Source: Haloarcula mannanilytica (GTDB lineage: Archaea > Halobacteriota > Halobacteria > Halobacteriales > Haloarculaceae). From it: DNA of 64,000 nucleotides. Below the pieces are notes generated by a model. It was not told the DNA's origin, did no database searches, and saw nothing but the letters and a program-made list of their open reading frames with translations. A program made the translations under genes and the position numbers. Shown here piece after piece: positions 26,351-35,293 of this stretch. The DNA is taken from NCBI RefSeq assembly GCF_005406125.1, contig NZ_BIXZ01000011.1:1-64000 (forward strand). The letters are read 5' to 3'. Position 1 is the stretch's first letter, and each line of letters begins with the position of its first letter.

Positions 26351-27265
26351 GTGCGAATCTGTTCCGTTCCTCCTGACATAAATCCATCGTCAGACCTCAT
26401 TGCCTTCGAATCCTCACGTTACTGCCAGGGAGCGTCCTGCTGAGACAGCGCAGTCTCGGAAACACATCAAAGCAATATTGTCGGATATACGTCCATTATT
26501 GAGTCATACTAGCTCAGCAGAACTGAATTCATATCATTGGAGAGTTAATATCAGCACAAATATGAACTATAGAACCACTGTTGAACGATATTTTCGGATT
26601 GCTGAATAATAGTCATCTATACTGTCGACATTTACCACGGTTTTGCCTATCGTGTTATAGTAGCCATTGAAAATCTATGCACATCTAATCGCACGATGGG
26701 AGTGCGATCAGTATGTAGATCGTTTCAATTGCTACTATAGTTCCGGTCGCTACTGATCCGTTGCAGTGGCACACGGTCGATACAACTGCTCCCCCGTGTG
26801 ACAACAACGGTGATGAACACTTGGTCTCGATAGTAGAATACCGGTGTAATAACGAAAGTACGTCCGTTATATTGTCGTATATGAGTTCTTCGCTGTCACT
26901 GTCGGAGACCCAACGGCGATAGTACGCGATACGTCTAATTTCCCACCTACGCGCTTGCGTATGCGATTCTTGGCATCGTGTGATTTCGAGGCCGATTTTG
27001 AGTGTTTCGTCAGCGGGAGTATAGTCAAAGTATTCATTTCAGATTTGCATAGTACCGATAGATATCGGACTATCTAAACAGAATATAGGCTAATCTACGC
27101 TGGTACCTACAAATATATCATTAAAATGAGTGAGTGTGTATCTATAACTAATATATTTGAGCATATAGAAATAAGATTTGCTTATAATTATATACGTTCT
27201 GATACAGGAGAGAAGACAGAGACTCACCATAGAACGCTCCGTCCCTATCGGCGGACGCTAAAAGA
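26351..27265. other. 915-bp AT-rich intergenic region
   Basis: It lies between the GH88 gene and the convergently read 3' end of the flavin oxidoreductase gene. It holds the MITE-like hairpin at 26655-26740 and a weak dyad at about 26851-26873 (AATAACG ... CGTTATATT). The small open frame at 26400-26609 has no codon-usage or motif support. CATAAAT at 26378-26384 is a likely TATA element for GH88. Confidence 0.5.
26655..26740. mobile_element. MITE-like 86-bp hairpin element
   Basis: The two ends form imperfect terminal inverted repeats: left TTATAGTAGCCATTGAAAA, right (reverse complement) CTATAGTAGCAATTGAAAC. The arms continue as a near-complete hairpin closed by ATCGCAC-gatggga-GTGCGAT. There is no room for a gene, so movement would need a transposase in trans. 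The right end matches the solitary repeat at 270-291. I see no target-site duplication. Confidence 0.6.
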
Positions 27266-28294
27266 TTAGCGCGGCGTGAGACCGACACCGTCAGCGAGCA
27301 ACTCGTGGGAGCAGAGTGCGTCAGCGTGGTCGCCGACGACGTGCTGGATCATCACTTCGTCGACCCCGACTCGGTCAGCGAGTTGGACGAGCAGATCACT
27401 GAGTGTCTCCGGGCTGCCGGAAATCGCTCGCGGCCACTCACCGGCGTCCAACGTGGCAGGCGTCGGGTCGGGGACGGCTCCGAGTTCGTCGATAGCCTCC
27501 TCGACCGACGGGGTCGTGCCGACGACCCCCCGCTCCATCCGCTTGAACGACGCTTCGGCCACGGCGCGGAGCCGCGCCGCTTCCTCGTCAGTCTCGGCAC
27601 AGACAGCGTTGACGGCGACCATCCCCTGTGGCTCGTCGACCCCGCCGGCCAATTCCGACGATTGAAACTGGTCCCGGTACGCCTCGAAGGACCGGGTAGC
27701 CAGTTCCGGTCGAATGAACGCAGCAAAACAGTAGCGCAAGCCGAGTTCGCCGGCCAGAGCGGCACTCGACGGACTGGACCCGAGAACCCACGGAACTGGC
27801 GTCTCCGCATCCGAGCGTGGGATCTCCAGATCGCTATAGGCGTGGCCGTCGGGATAGCTATCGTAGAGGTGCGAGACGACGGCCTCGATTTTCTCGGCGT
27901 GGTCTTCGTCGGGGTTCCGAACGCGGCGGTCAGTCCCGAGTGCCTGGTCGACGGCCGGAGAACCGTTCGCCCGTCCAAGCCCCGCATCGATCCGTCCGGG
28001 AGCCAGCGCATCGAGGGACCCGAACAGTTCCGCGACTTTGAACGGGCTGTAATGATTGAGCAGGACCGCGCCCGATCCGAGCCGGATCGAGTCGGTTTCG
28101 GCGGCAAGATGTCCGAGCAGCACTTCTGGAGTGGTCCCTGCAAGAGTGTCACCCATTCCGTGGTGTTCTGCCACCCAAAATCGAGAATATCCGAGTCGCT
28201 CGGCCTGCTGTGCAGCTTCGACAGTGTTCGCGTACGCATCCTTCCCAGTGCCGTCATCCGGGACCGGAGAGAGATCGACGATAGAGAGGTCCAT
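27266..28294 (-). CDS. LLM-class (bacterial luciferase-like) flavin-dependent oxidoreductase
   Basis: A 342-residue TIM-barrel enzyme. The luciferase-like family signature is plain: LSIVDLSPVP at the start, GYSRFWVAEHHGM, then IRLGSGAVLLNHYSPFKVAE and ALAPGRIDAGLGR. The prosthetic group would be FMN or F420. ATG 28294 is chosen over the upstream TTG at 28306. The gene stands alone between two AT-rich gaps and no neighbour indicates a substrate, although it lies inside the sugar-utilisation locus. Confidence 0.85.
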   Translation of the reverse strand: MDLSIVDLSPVPDDGTGKDAYANTVEAAQQAERLGYSRFWVAEHHGMGDTLAGTTPEVLLGHLAAETDSIRLGSGAVLLNHYSPFKVAELFGSLDALAPGRIDAGLGRANGSPAVDQALGTDRRVRNPDEDHAEKIEAVVSHLYDSYPDGHAYSDLEIPRSDAETPVPWVLGSSPSSAALAGELGLRYCFAAFIRPELATRSFEAYRDQFQSSELAGGVDEPQGMVAVNAVCAETDEEAARLRAVAEASFKRMERGVVGTTPSVEEAIDELGAVPDPTPATLDAGEWPRAISGSPETLSDLLVQLADRVGVDEVMIQHVVGDHADALCSHELLADGVGLTPR

Positions 28295-28306
28295 ATCCGC
28301 CCACAA

Positions 28307-28703
28307 TGGTTGCGGGCTATAACCGTTTGGCTAGCAGCAGTGTGTGGGTGTCTCCACACGTCGTCGCCATTCTAGTTGTCTCTCTCTTAGTATGGCAGAG
28401 GTATGGCATATATAGAGACGTTTTCGATAGCTTTCAGTTCATATTAGCCCCGTAATAGCTGGACAACACATAATTTTAGCCCTATATTTGCTATACATCC
28501 TATAAAATATGATTACAATACGGAATAGTGTTTATATAGGTCTAAATCTGGGGTATTTGGTTATGTACTATCCCTGACCGATCCCGCCTATTAGTCAAAA
28601 CATCATATAAATCTCGGAATTCGGGGGGTTATACAATACTTTTAAATACTACTATATTTGTCTTTTATCACTTCTGGCACCATGGCTTTTCGTGTGGCAT
28701 TAG
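28307..28703. other. 397-bp AT-rich intergenic region
   Basis: It lies between the LLM-oxidoreductase start and the 3' end of the dehydrogenase gene. Composition is strongly AT-rich from about 28380 to 28680. I see T-runs that could terminate transcription but no gene, repeat pair or RNA fold I can support. Confidence 0.4.
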
Positions 28704-29735
28704 TCAGGAGTCCAGGGAAATCATGCCCTTGACCACAGTTGGTTCCATCGCCCGGTGGAACGCATCGTCGATGTCTTCGAGTTCGGACTCGAAGTCGATG
28801 ATGCCTTCGACATCGACCTCACCATCGGCCAGCAGGTCGATAGCCGCGTCGTAGGTGTTCTTGTATCGGAACGACCCGTGGACATCTATCTCGTTGTCAA
28901 TAACCTCCAGCACGTCGAAGGGGACCTCCGCCTCGCTGGCTAACCCGACTAGGACAACTGTCCCGCCTCGACGGACCGCGTCAATCGTGGACTGAATTGA
29001 CGGTTCCGCGCCGGACGCTTCGACGACGACATCGGCACCGACACCGTCCGTATACTCGGCAACCGCCGTATCGAGGTCCGTTTCGGTGACATCGACAGTC
29101 AGGTCCGCGCCCCGCTCTGTGGCGAAGGCCAGTTTTTCCTCGACGACATCGGTCAGAATCACGTCCGTCGCGCCGGCGGCACGCGCGGCCTCCATCACCA
29201 TCAGCCCGATCGGTCCGGCACCGGTTATCAGCACCGTATCGCCGGTTCCCACACTGCCGCGACGGCAGGCGTGTATACCGACCGAAAGCGGTTCACACAG
29301 CGCCCCCTCAGCGGTTGAGACAGAATCTGGTAGCTCGTAGGCGAAATCGGCCGGCCACGAGACGTACTCAGCGAACGCGCCGTCATGGGGCGGTGTCGCC
29401 ATGAACCGGACCGCCTCACAGAGGTGGTAGTCGCCGCGCTTGCAGTGGGCACAGCGGCGGCAGGGAACGCCGGGTTCGAGGGCGACACGGTCGCCCGGTT
29501 CGTGGTCGGTGACGTTCTCGCCGACTTCGACGACTTCACCGGCGCTCTCGTGGCCCAGAACGAGCGGGTCCTCGACGACGTAGTCACCGATACGGCCGTG
29601 TTCGTAGTAGTGAACATCGGAGCCACAGATCCCAACGTCTCGGACGGCAACGAGTACGTCATCCGGCCCGGGCGACGGTCTGGGTCGGTCCTGCAGTTCG
29701 AACTCAGTCGGTTCTACCAGTACAGCACTTCGCAT
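28704..29735 (-). CDS. Zinc-dependent medium-chain dehydrogenase, sorbitol/xylitol type
   Basis: A 343-residue alcohol dehydrogenase. The catalytic-zinc triad is visible in GICGSD (Cys), GHESAG (His-Glu) and EPLSVG (Glu); the structural zinc cysteines are in CRRCAHCKRGDYHLC; GAGPIGLM is the NAD(P) loop. The VHYYEHGRIGDYVVEDP stretch is typical of polyol dehydrogenases. ATG 29735 fits a leaderless message from a TATA box at 29758-29765. Its place after D-galactonate dehydratase suggests a role in sugar, polyol or lactaldehyde oxidation; the substrate is not determined by sequence. Confidence 0.87.
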   Translation of the reverse strand: MRSAVLVEPTEFELQDRPRPSPGPDDVLVAVRDVGICGSDVHYYEHGRIGDYVVEDPLVLGHESAGEVVEVGENVTDHEPGDRVALEPGVPCRRCAHCKRGDYHLCEAVRFMATPPHDGAFAEYVSWPADFAYELPDSVSTAEGALCEPLSVGIHACRRGSVGTGDTVLITGAGPIGLMVMEAARAAGATDVILTDVVEEKLAFATERGADLTVDVTETDLDTAVAEYTDGVGADVVVEASGAEPSIQSTIDAVRRGGTVVLVGLASEAEVPFDVLEVIDNEIDVHGSFRYKNTYDAAIDLLADGEVDVEGIIDFESELEDIDDAFHRAMEPTVVKGMISLDS

Positions 29736-29757
29736 ACGTGAGCACACGTGACAAAAC

Positions 29758-29765
29758 CATAAAAA
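29758..29765 (-). promoter_or_regulatory. TATA box for the sorbitol-type dehydrogenase gene
   Basis: Minus-strand TTTTTATG centred 26 bases before the ATG at 29735, so the gene is not simply co-transcribed with the upstream dehydratase. A CACGTG lies between the box and the start codon. Confidence 0.5.
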
Positions 29766-29790
29766 TACACAGGGTGGCCGTTCCGTTCGG

Positions 29791-30942
29791 TCACCACTCC
29801 GCGACGCTCCCGTCTTCGTGGTGCCAGACCGGGTTGTACCAGTTGACCTCTGTCTGTGCCAGTTCGCGGATATGGGCCTCGTCGATATCGATACCGAGTC
29901 CGGGGCCGGTCGGTCGTTTGACGTAGCCGTCTTCGAACCGGAACGTCTCCGGGTCCTCAAGGACCTTGAGCCGCTGGCTCGTCGTCGGATCGTGGAGGTC
30001 TAGGTCCTGTTCGTGCAACACGACGTTCTGTGTGCAAAACCCGACCTGCAGACTCGCCGCGAACGCAACTGGGCCGAGCGGGCAGTGGGGGACAACGGCC
30101 ACGTCGAACGCTTCCGCCATCGACGCGACCTTGCGCATCTCGCTGATGCCACCGACGTGAGTCACGTCAGGCTGGATTATCGATACCGCGTCATCGACGA
30201 GGAGTTGCTTGAAGTCATAGCGCGAATAGAACCGTTCGCCGGTCGCAATCGGCACACTCGTCTGCTCGGCGATACTGGCAAACGAGTCGTCGTGTTCGGG
30301 GAGCAGGGGCTGGTCAATGAACATCAGATCGAACGGTTCCAGTCGCTCGACGAGATCGGTGGCCATCGGTTTCGAGACGCGGCCGTGGAAGTCGACGCCG
30401 ACGAGGGCGTCGTCACCGACAGCGTCGCGGATTGCCGCCACGCGCTCGACCGCATGGTCGACGGCGTTGGGCGTTTCGATGGGGCGGAACTCCCTGGCAA
30501 AGTTGAATTTAAATGCTCTGTACCCGCGTTCCCGGTCCTCCTTCGCGGCCGCGGCCACGTCTTCGGGGTCATCGCCACCGAGCCACTGATAGACGAGCAG
30601 TTTGTCGCGGACGTGACCGCCGAGCAGTTCGTGCACCGGTGCGCCGTAATGTCGCCCCTTGATGTCCCAGAGCGCGTGGTCGATGCCCGCGAGCGCGCTC
30701 ATGAGTATCGGGCCGCCCCGGAAGTAGCCGCTCTGATAGAGCTTTCGCCAGTGGTACTCCGTCCGAAGCGGGTCAGCCCCGAGGAGGTACGCCTCGATAA
30801 GTTCGGTAACTGCGGCCCGAACCGTCTCTAACCGACCCTGAACAATCGGTTCGCCCCACCCGACGATCCCCTCGTCAGTCTCTAGCTTCAGGAGCAACCA
30901 CCGCGGCGGCACGGCGAACAGTTCGAAGTCGGTGATTTGCAT
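29791..30942 (-). CDS. dgoD: D-galactonate dehydratase (enolase superfamily)
   Basis: A 383-residue cytoplasmic enzyme that matches E. coli DgoD from end to end, starting QITDFELFAVPPRWLLLKLE and ending NPVWHHEDGSVAEW. It dehydrates D-galactonate to 2-keto-3-deoxygalactonate. Catalytic His186 (DFHGR) and His286 (PHCPLGP) are in place. Metal ligands fall at 184, 210 and 236 with DgoD spacing, but position 210 is Asp (FIDQP) where the enterobacterial enzyme has Glu (FIEEP). Related acid-sugar dehydratases are close, so the exact substrate could differ. It diverges from the SDR gene across a 120-bp promoter region. Confidence 0.85.
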   Translation of the reverse strand: MQITDFELFAVPPRWLLLKLETDEGIVGWGEPIVQGRLETVRAAVTELIEAYLLGADPLRTEYHWRKLYQSGYFRGGPILMSALAGIDHALWDIKGRHYGAPVHELLGGHVRDKLLVYQWLGGDDPEDVAAAAKEDRERGYRAFKFNFAREFRPIETPNAVDHAVERVAAIRDAVGDDALVGVDFHGRVSKPMATDLVERLEPFDLMFIDQPLLPEHDDSFASIAEQTSVPIATGERFYSRYDFKQLLVDDAVSIIQPDVTHVGGISEMRKVASMAEAFDVAVVPHCPLGPVAFAASLQVGFCTQNVVLHEQDLDLHDPTTSQRLKVLEDPETFRFEDGYVKRPTGPGLGIDIDEAHIRELAQTEVNWYNPVWHHEDGSVAEW

Positions 30943-31062
30943 GGCTATGTTATCTGCGAGGGAGTACTTGTAATGACTGGCTCCAGACATCGGTCCACCG
31001 GAGACTGTGACAGAGAATGGCGTACATTTATGCTGGAGGCTGCCGGAGCAGTGAGTGTACGC

Positions 31063-31836
31063 ATGAGTGTACTGGAGAGTTTCTCCCTCGATGGAGAGAC
31101 AGCTATCGTCACCGGTGCAGCACAGGGTCTGGGCAAACAGATGGCGACCGGTCTCACGGAGATGGGGGCCGATGTCGCTATCGCGGACGTAAATAGCGAG
31201 AAGGCGGAGCAGACGGCATCAGAACTTGACGGCGAGACGGACGTTATCGCGACGGAGGTCGACGTGACGGACGAAGCCTCAGTCGAGGCGATGGTCGAAG
31301 ACGTGACCGACCGTTTGGGACCGATTGATATACTGATCAACAACGCCGGCATCGTCGAAAACTCACCGGCGGAGGAGACGAGCATCGAATCCTGGCGGCG
31401 TGTCGTGTCGGTCAACCTCGACGGCGTCTTCCTCTGTGCCAAACACGTCGGCCAGCAGATGCTCGACCGAGGAGAGGGGCGCATTATCAACATCTCCTCG
31501 ATGTCTGGCTTCGACGTGAACGTCCCGCAGAAACAGGCCAGCTACAACACGACCAAAGCCGGCGTCAGAATGCTGACCCAGTCCCTGGCCGTCGAATGGG
31601 GCGATCAGGGCGTCCGTGTCAACGCCATCGCACCCGGGTACATGCGAACCGAACTCGTCGACGAAGTGCTCGAAGAGAACCCGGAGATGGAGGAGACCTG
31701 GCTGGAGAACACGCCGATTGGTCGGCTGGGCCGACCGGAGGAACTGAAAGAACTCGTCGTCTACCTCGCGTCGGACGCGTCGTCGTACATGACGGGGTCG
31801 ACCGTCGTGATGGACGGTGGCTACACCTCGCGGTGA
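31063..31836 (+). CDS. SDR oxidoreductase, KduD/gluconate-5-dehydrogenase-like
   Basis: A 257-residue classical short-chain dehydrogenase. The TGAAQGLGKQ nucleotide loop, NNAG, catalytic Ser (ISSMSGF) and YNTTK motif are all present. The start LESFSLDGETAIVTG and the NAIAPGYM and MDGGYTSR segments resemble KduD, which reduces or oxidises 2-keto-3-deoxy sugar acids in pectin breakdown. ATG 31063 is chosen because upstream residues do not belong to the fold. Divergence from the dgoD-like gene and the pectin context make a keto-deoxy-sugar role likely but not proven. Confidence 0.85.
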   Translation: MSVLESFSLDGETAIVTGAAQGLGKQMATGLTEMGADVAIADVNSEKAEQTASELDGETDVIATEVDVTDEASVEAMVEDVTDRLGPIDILINNAGIVENSPAEETSIESWRRVVSVNLDGVFLCAKHVGQQMLDRGEGRIINISSMSGFDVNVPQKQASYNTTKAGVRMLTQSLAVEWGDQGVRVNAIAPGYMRTELVDEVLEENPEMEETWLENTPIGRLGRPEELKELVVYLASDASSYMTGSTVVMDGGYTSR

Positions 31837-31840
31837 GGTG

Positions 31841-33316
31841 TCAGGCCTCGGACGACGGATCGTCGGTTAGTGCGGCCAACCGGTCTTTTGTCTCGACCCA
31901 TTCGCCAGCAGCGCGTGGCTCGTAGGTCGTCGTCTCAAACGCTGACTCGACCAACTGCCGCCCGGTTTCGATGTCCGGGACTGTTCCGGTGGCGACGGCC
32001 TGCGTGAGGACGTTGCCCACTGCCGTCGCTTCGACCGGCCCAGTCGACACCGGACGGTCGGTAGCGTCCGCGAGTAGCTGACAGAACAGTTCGTTTCGGA
32101 CGCCCCCACCGCCGAGAACGATCCGCGACGGCGGGTCCTCGGCGATTGCTGCGAGCGCGTCGAGTTCCAGCGCCGTCTTCGCGGCAAGACTATCGAGGAG
32201 ACAGCGGACGATACCGCCCTGGCCTGTCGGGACCGGCTGGTCCGTTTGGCGGCAGTAGGATCGAATCTGATCGGGCATCGGCTCGTCGATGCCGAAGGTG
32301 TCGGCGTCCGTATCGACGAGCGCGGTCCGTGGTGGGGCCTCCTCGGCGGCCGCCAGCAGTTCCTCGTAGTCGACCGGCTTGCCCGCCTCGCGCCACGCTT
32401 CGCGGCATTGTTCAAGCAGAAAGAACCCGTTGATGTTCTTCAGGAGCCGAACGGTTCCGTCGACGCCGAGTTCGTTCGAGACGGCGTGCTCGAAGGCGGC
32501 GTCAGTCCGGACCGGCTCGTCGCGCTCGATGCCGAGAATGAACCACGACCCTGTGTTGAGGAAGGCGGCGTCTTCGACCATCGGGAGGCCGGCGACGGCC
32601 GCCGCGGTGTCGTGGCTCGCCGGCGTCACGATTTCCGGCGTCGAAGTCAGGCCCGAGACGATGGCGTCGTCGACAGCGCCGAGGGCCTGACCGGGTTCGG
32701 ACAGGTCGGGGAGCAGGCCCGTCGGAACCGATAGCTCGTCGAGCAGGTCAGTGGCCCACGTTCGGCGCTCCGGGTCGACCATCTGTGTGGTCGAAGCGAT
32801 CGTCACTTCGCCCGCTGGCTGTCCCCCTATCCGCGCGGAAAGGAGCTGTGGCATCATGAGCAGGCCGTCGCTCCGTTCGAGGAGTTCCGGCTCGTGCTCG
32901 GCGATAGTGTGAAGCTGCCACAGCGTGTTCGGCGTGTTCCAGTTCGTGATGCCGGTCGCGTCGAACAACCGCCGCTTCCCGACGGCATCGAACACTCGTT
33001 CGCGCGTGGCCGTCGACTCGGGGTCGCGGTAGGAGACCGGGTCCCGGAGCAGTTCGCCGTCGGCCAAGAGCCCGAAGTCGAGCCCCCACGTATCGATACC
33101 GACCGTATCGAGGTCGTCGGCGTAGTCGTCAGCGGCCCGAATCCCGTCTCCGATGTGGGCGACGAGCGCATCCACGTCCCAGACGTAGCGGCCGTCCCGT
33201 TCGACGGGTCGGTTGTCGAACCGATGGACTTCCTGCACGGCGAACGACGACTCGGTCACCTCGCCGAGAAACACCGTCCCACCGCTCGCGCCGATGTCGA
33301 TAGCGACGTGGTTCAT
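31841..33316 (-). CDS. rhaB: Rhamnulokinase-like FGGY kinase
   Basis: A 491-residue sugar kinase of the FGGY family. The RhaB-type features are the start (VAIDIGASGGTVFLG), WDVDALVAHI, VGIDTWGLDFGLL, NPVSYRDPES-type segment (here DPVSYRDPES) and PASHDTAAAVAGLP. It would phosphorylate L-rhamnulose (or a similar ketose) with ATP in the cytoplasm. It lies 16 bases behind the class II aldolase gene and downstream of the sugar ABC importer genes in the same direction, giving an uptake-kinase-aldolase unit. No L-rhamnose isomerase gene is in the window. Confidence 0.85.
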   Translation of the reverse strand: MNHVAIDIGASGGTVFLGEVTESSFAVQEVHRFDNRPVERDGRYVWDVDALVAHIGDGIRAADDYADDLDTVGIDTWGLDFGLLADGELLRDPVSYRDPESTATRERVFDAVGKRRLFDATGITNWNTPNTLWQLHTIAEHEPELLERSDGLLMMPQLLSARIGGQPAGEVTIASTTQMVDPERRTWATDLLDELSVPTGLLPDLSEPGQALGAVDDAIVSGLTSTPEIVTPASHDTAAAVAGLPMVEDAAFLNTGSWFILGIERDEPVRTDAAFEHAVSNELGVDGTVRLLKNINGFFLLEQCREAWREAGKPVDYEELLAAAEEAPPRTALVDTDADTFGIDEPMPDQIRSYCRQTDQPVPTGQGGIVRCLLDSLAAKTALELDALAAIAEDPPSRIVLGGGGVRNELFCQLLADATDRPVSTGPVEATAVGNVLTQAVATGTVPDIETGRQLVESAFETTTYEPRAAGEWVETKDRLAALTDDPSSEA

Positions 33317-33332
33317 GGGTCAGTCGGGAGAG

Positions 33333-33986
33333 TCACTGCCCGTAGCTGTCGAGTTTGTCCGCCAATCGGTCGATCTCTTCGTCCGGGAGGATTTCCGGTT
33401 CGCCGATGGCTCGGGCCTGGTGATGGATGCGTGCGCAGTACTCGACCATCAGCGCGACCGTGTAGGCGTCATCCAGCGACTCGTCGGCTGTCAACACGCC
33501 GTGGTTGCGCAACAGCGTGGCGTTGAACGACTCGCCCAGCGCGTCGACAGCGGCCTCGCCGAGTTCCTCGGTCGCGTGAGTTCTGTATTCGGCAACTGGA
33601 ACCTCTGTCCCGGTGAACGAGAGGAGGTAATGTGAGGCCGGAATCGCCTCTCCGAGCGAGGCAAAGGTCGTCGCGTACGGGGAGTGCGTGTGGACGACGC
33701 CGCCGACCGCGGGTCGCTCACGATAGACAGCCAGATGCATCGGGAGCTCCGTCGACGGCTCGATATCGCCTTCGACGACAGTGCCGTCCGTGTGGACGAC
33801 CGGAACGTCCTCGGGCTCGATCTCCCCGTAGGGGATTCCCGACGGGCTGATCGCGATATGGTTCTCGTCGAGTCGGGCACTGAGGTTTCCACCGGTGCCG
33901 GTCGTCAGGTCGTCTTCGAGCAGGCTGCGGCCGTAGTCGCAGATAGCGGTACGCGTCTCGTAGTGTGAAATGTCTTGATCTGTCAT
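33333..33986 (-). CDS. Class II aldolase, fuculose/rhamnulose-1-phosphate type
   Basis: A 217-residue zinc aldolase. The catalytic and zinc residues of E. coli FucA (E73, H92, H94, H155) map to Glu80, His99, His101 and His162 with identical spacing (19, 2, 61). GTGGNLSAR and SPSGIPY bind the phosphate. Length fits FucA rather than the longer RhaD. Following the rhamnulokinase-like gene's logic, it would cleave a 1-phosphoketose to dihydroxyacetone phosphate and L-lactaldehyde. A Zn-dehydrogenase in the locus could process the lactaldehyde. Confidence 0.87.
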   Translation of the reverse strand: MTDQDISHYETRTAICDYGRSLLEDDLTTGTGGNLSARLDENHIAISPSGIPYGEIEPEDVPVVHTDGTVVEGDIEPSTELPMHLAVYRERPAVGGVVHTHSPYATTFASLGEAIPASHYLLSFTGTEVPVAEYRTHATEELGEAAVDALGESFNATLLRNHGVLTADESLDDAYTVALMVEYCARIHHQARAIGEPEILPDEEIDRLADKLDSYGQ

Positions 33987-34047
33987 CTGTTGTGTGTCGT
34001 GTGTTGTTGGGTGACTGCGGCGAGTGAGGACAGCTAGGGGCTCGTCT

Positions 34048-35208
34048 TCACTCGGCGGGCTTCATCTGTTCTTCGAGGGCCAGCTCGGCATCCTCACCGA
34101 GCTGGCGCTGGTGGATCGTCTCGCCGCTGGCGGGATCGAACAGGTGGACATCCTCGTCGGGAATCTCCACGTAGACGTGCTGTCCTTCGCTGATCGGGCG
34201 CTGGCCATCCGTCTCGACGATAAACGTCTGGTCGTGGCTCTGTGACCGGGCCTGCAGGTAGACGTAGGAGATGCTTCCCATCGGTTCGACGACATCGACG
34301 ACGGCCTCGAACTCGTGGCCCGAGTTCGCCCGGTCGTGAAGCGTCATGTCCTCGGGCCGGATACCGAGGACGAGTTCGTTTCGGCTCCCGACGGCGGACT
34401 GCATCTGTTCGGTCAGGTCGAAGTCGAAGCCGTCCGCCCGGAGCGTGCCGCCCTCGACCGCCCCCTCGAAGAAGTTCATCGATGGCGAGCCGAGGAAGCC
34501 GGCGACGAACTGGTTGGCCGGCCGGTAGAAACACTCCAGTGGCGTTCCAACCTGCTGGAGTTCCCCGTAGTTGAGGACGACGAGCCGGTCGCCCATCGTC
34601 ATCGCCTCGGTCTGGTCGTGGGTGACATACAGCGTCGTCACGTCGAGGTCGTTCTGGAGCCGGTTGATCTCGGTCCGCATCTCCGCCCGGAGCTTCGCAT
34701 CCAGGTTCGACAGGGGTTCGTCCATCAGGAACACGTTGGGGTCCCGGACGATGGCCCGCCCGAGCGCGACGCGCTGCTGTTGTCCGCCGGAGAGTTCGCC
34801 CGGCCTGTCGTCTAACAGCATGTCGATATCCATCATCTCGGCGGCCGAGGTGACGGCTTCCTCGATCTCGTCGTCGGACATGTCCGTGGACATTTTCAGT
34901 CCGAACGACATGTTCTCCTCGACGGTCATGTTGGGGTACAGCGCGTAGTTCTGGAACACCATTGCGATGTCCCGGGCGCGCGGGCCGAGCTGATTGACGA
35001 GGTCGTCACCGATGTGGATGTCGCCTTCCGTTTGCGTTTCCAGCCCCGCGACGATGCGCATCAGCGTCGACTTCCCGCTCCCGGACGGCCCGACGAAGAC
35101 GATGAACTCGCCGTCGCGGATGTCCAGGGAAACGTCGTCGACCGCAACGATCGATTCCTCTTCGTCGCCGAACCGTTTCGTAACGTCGTCGATTGTGATA
35201 CGAGCCAT
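34048..35208 (-). CDS. Sugar ABC transporter ATPase, UgpC/MsmK type
   Basis: A 386-residue ATPase with an N-terminal ABC domain (Walker A GPSGSGKST, signature LSGGQQQRVALGRA, Walker B FLMDEPLSNLDAKLR) and a C-terminal TOBE/MalK-like regulatory domain (from about residue 240). It energises the importer formed by the two permeases and the binding protein encoded just upstream in the same direction. The aldolase and kinase genes follow after 61 bases. Confidence 0.92.
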   Translation of the reverse strand: MARITIDDVTKRFGDEEESIVAVDDVSLDIRDGEFIVFVGPSGSGKSTLMRIVAGLETQTEGDIHIGDDLVNQLGPRARDIAMVFQNYALYPNMTVEENMSFGLKMSTDMSDDEIEEAVTSAAEMMDIDMLLDDRPGELSGGQQQRVALGRAIVRDPNVFLMDEPLSNLDAKLRAEMRTEINRLQNDLDVTTLYVTHDQTEAMTMGDRLVVLNYGELQQVGTPLECFYRPANQFVAGFLGSPSMNFFEGAVEGGTLRADGFDFDLTEQMQSAVGSRNELVLGIRPEDMTLHDRANSGHEFEAVVDVVEPMGSISYVYLQARSQSHDQTFIVETDGQRPISEGQHVYVEIPDEDVHLFDPASGETIHQRQLGEDAELALEEQMKPAE

Positions 35209-35293
35209 TAGCGTGCCTCCGTGTCGCGGCGACTGCTCCCCGCCGCAGGGGTGTGGTTTGCGGGCGATACCTGTTGCGGTACAGATCCTGGAG

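Noticed and set aside
26400-26609. Small plus-strand open frame of 69 codons
   Set aside because: AT-rich, no codon bias, no motif, and not preceded by a promoter at leaderless spacing.
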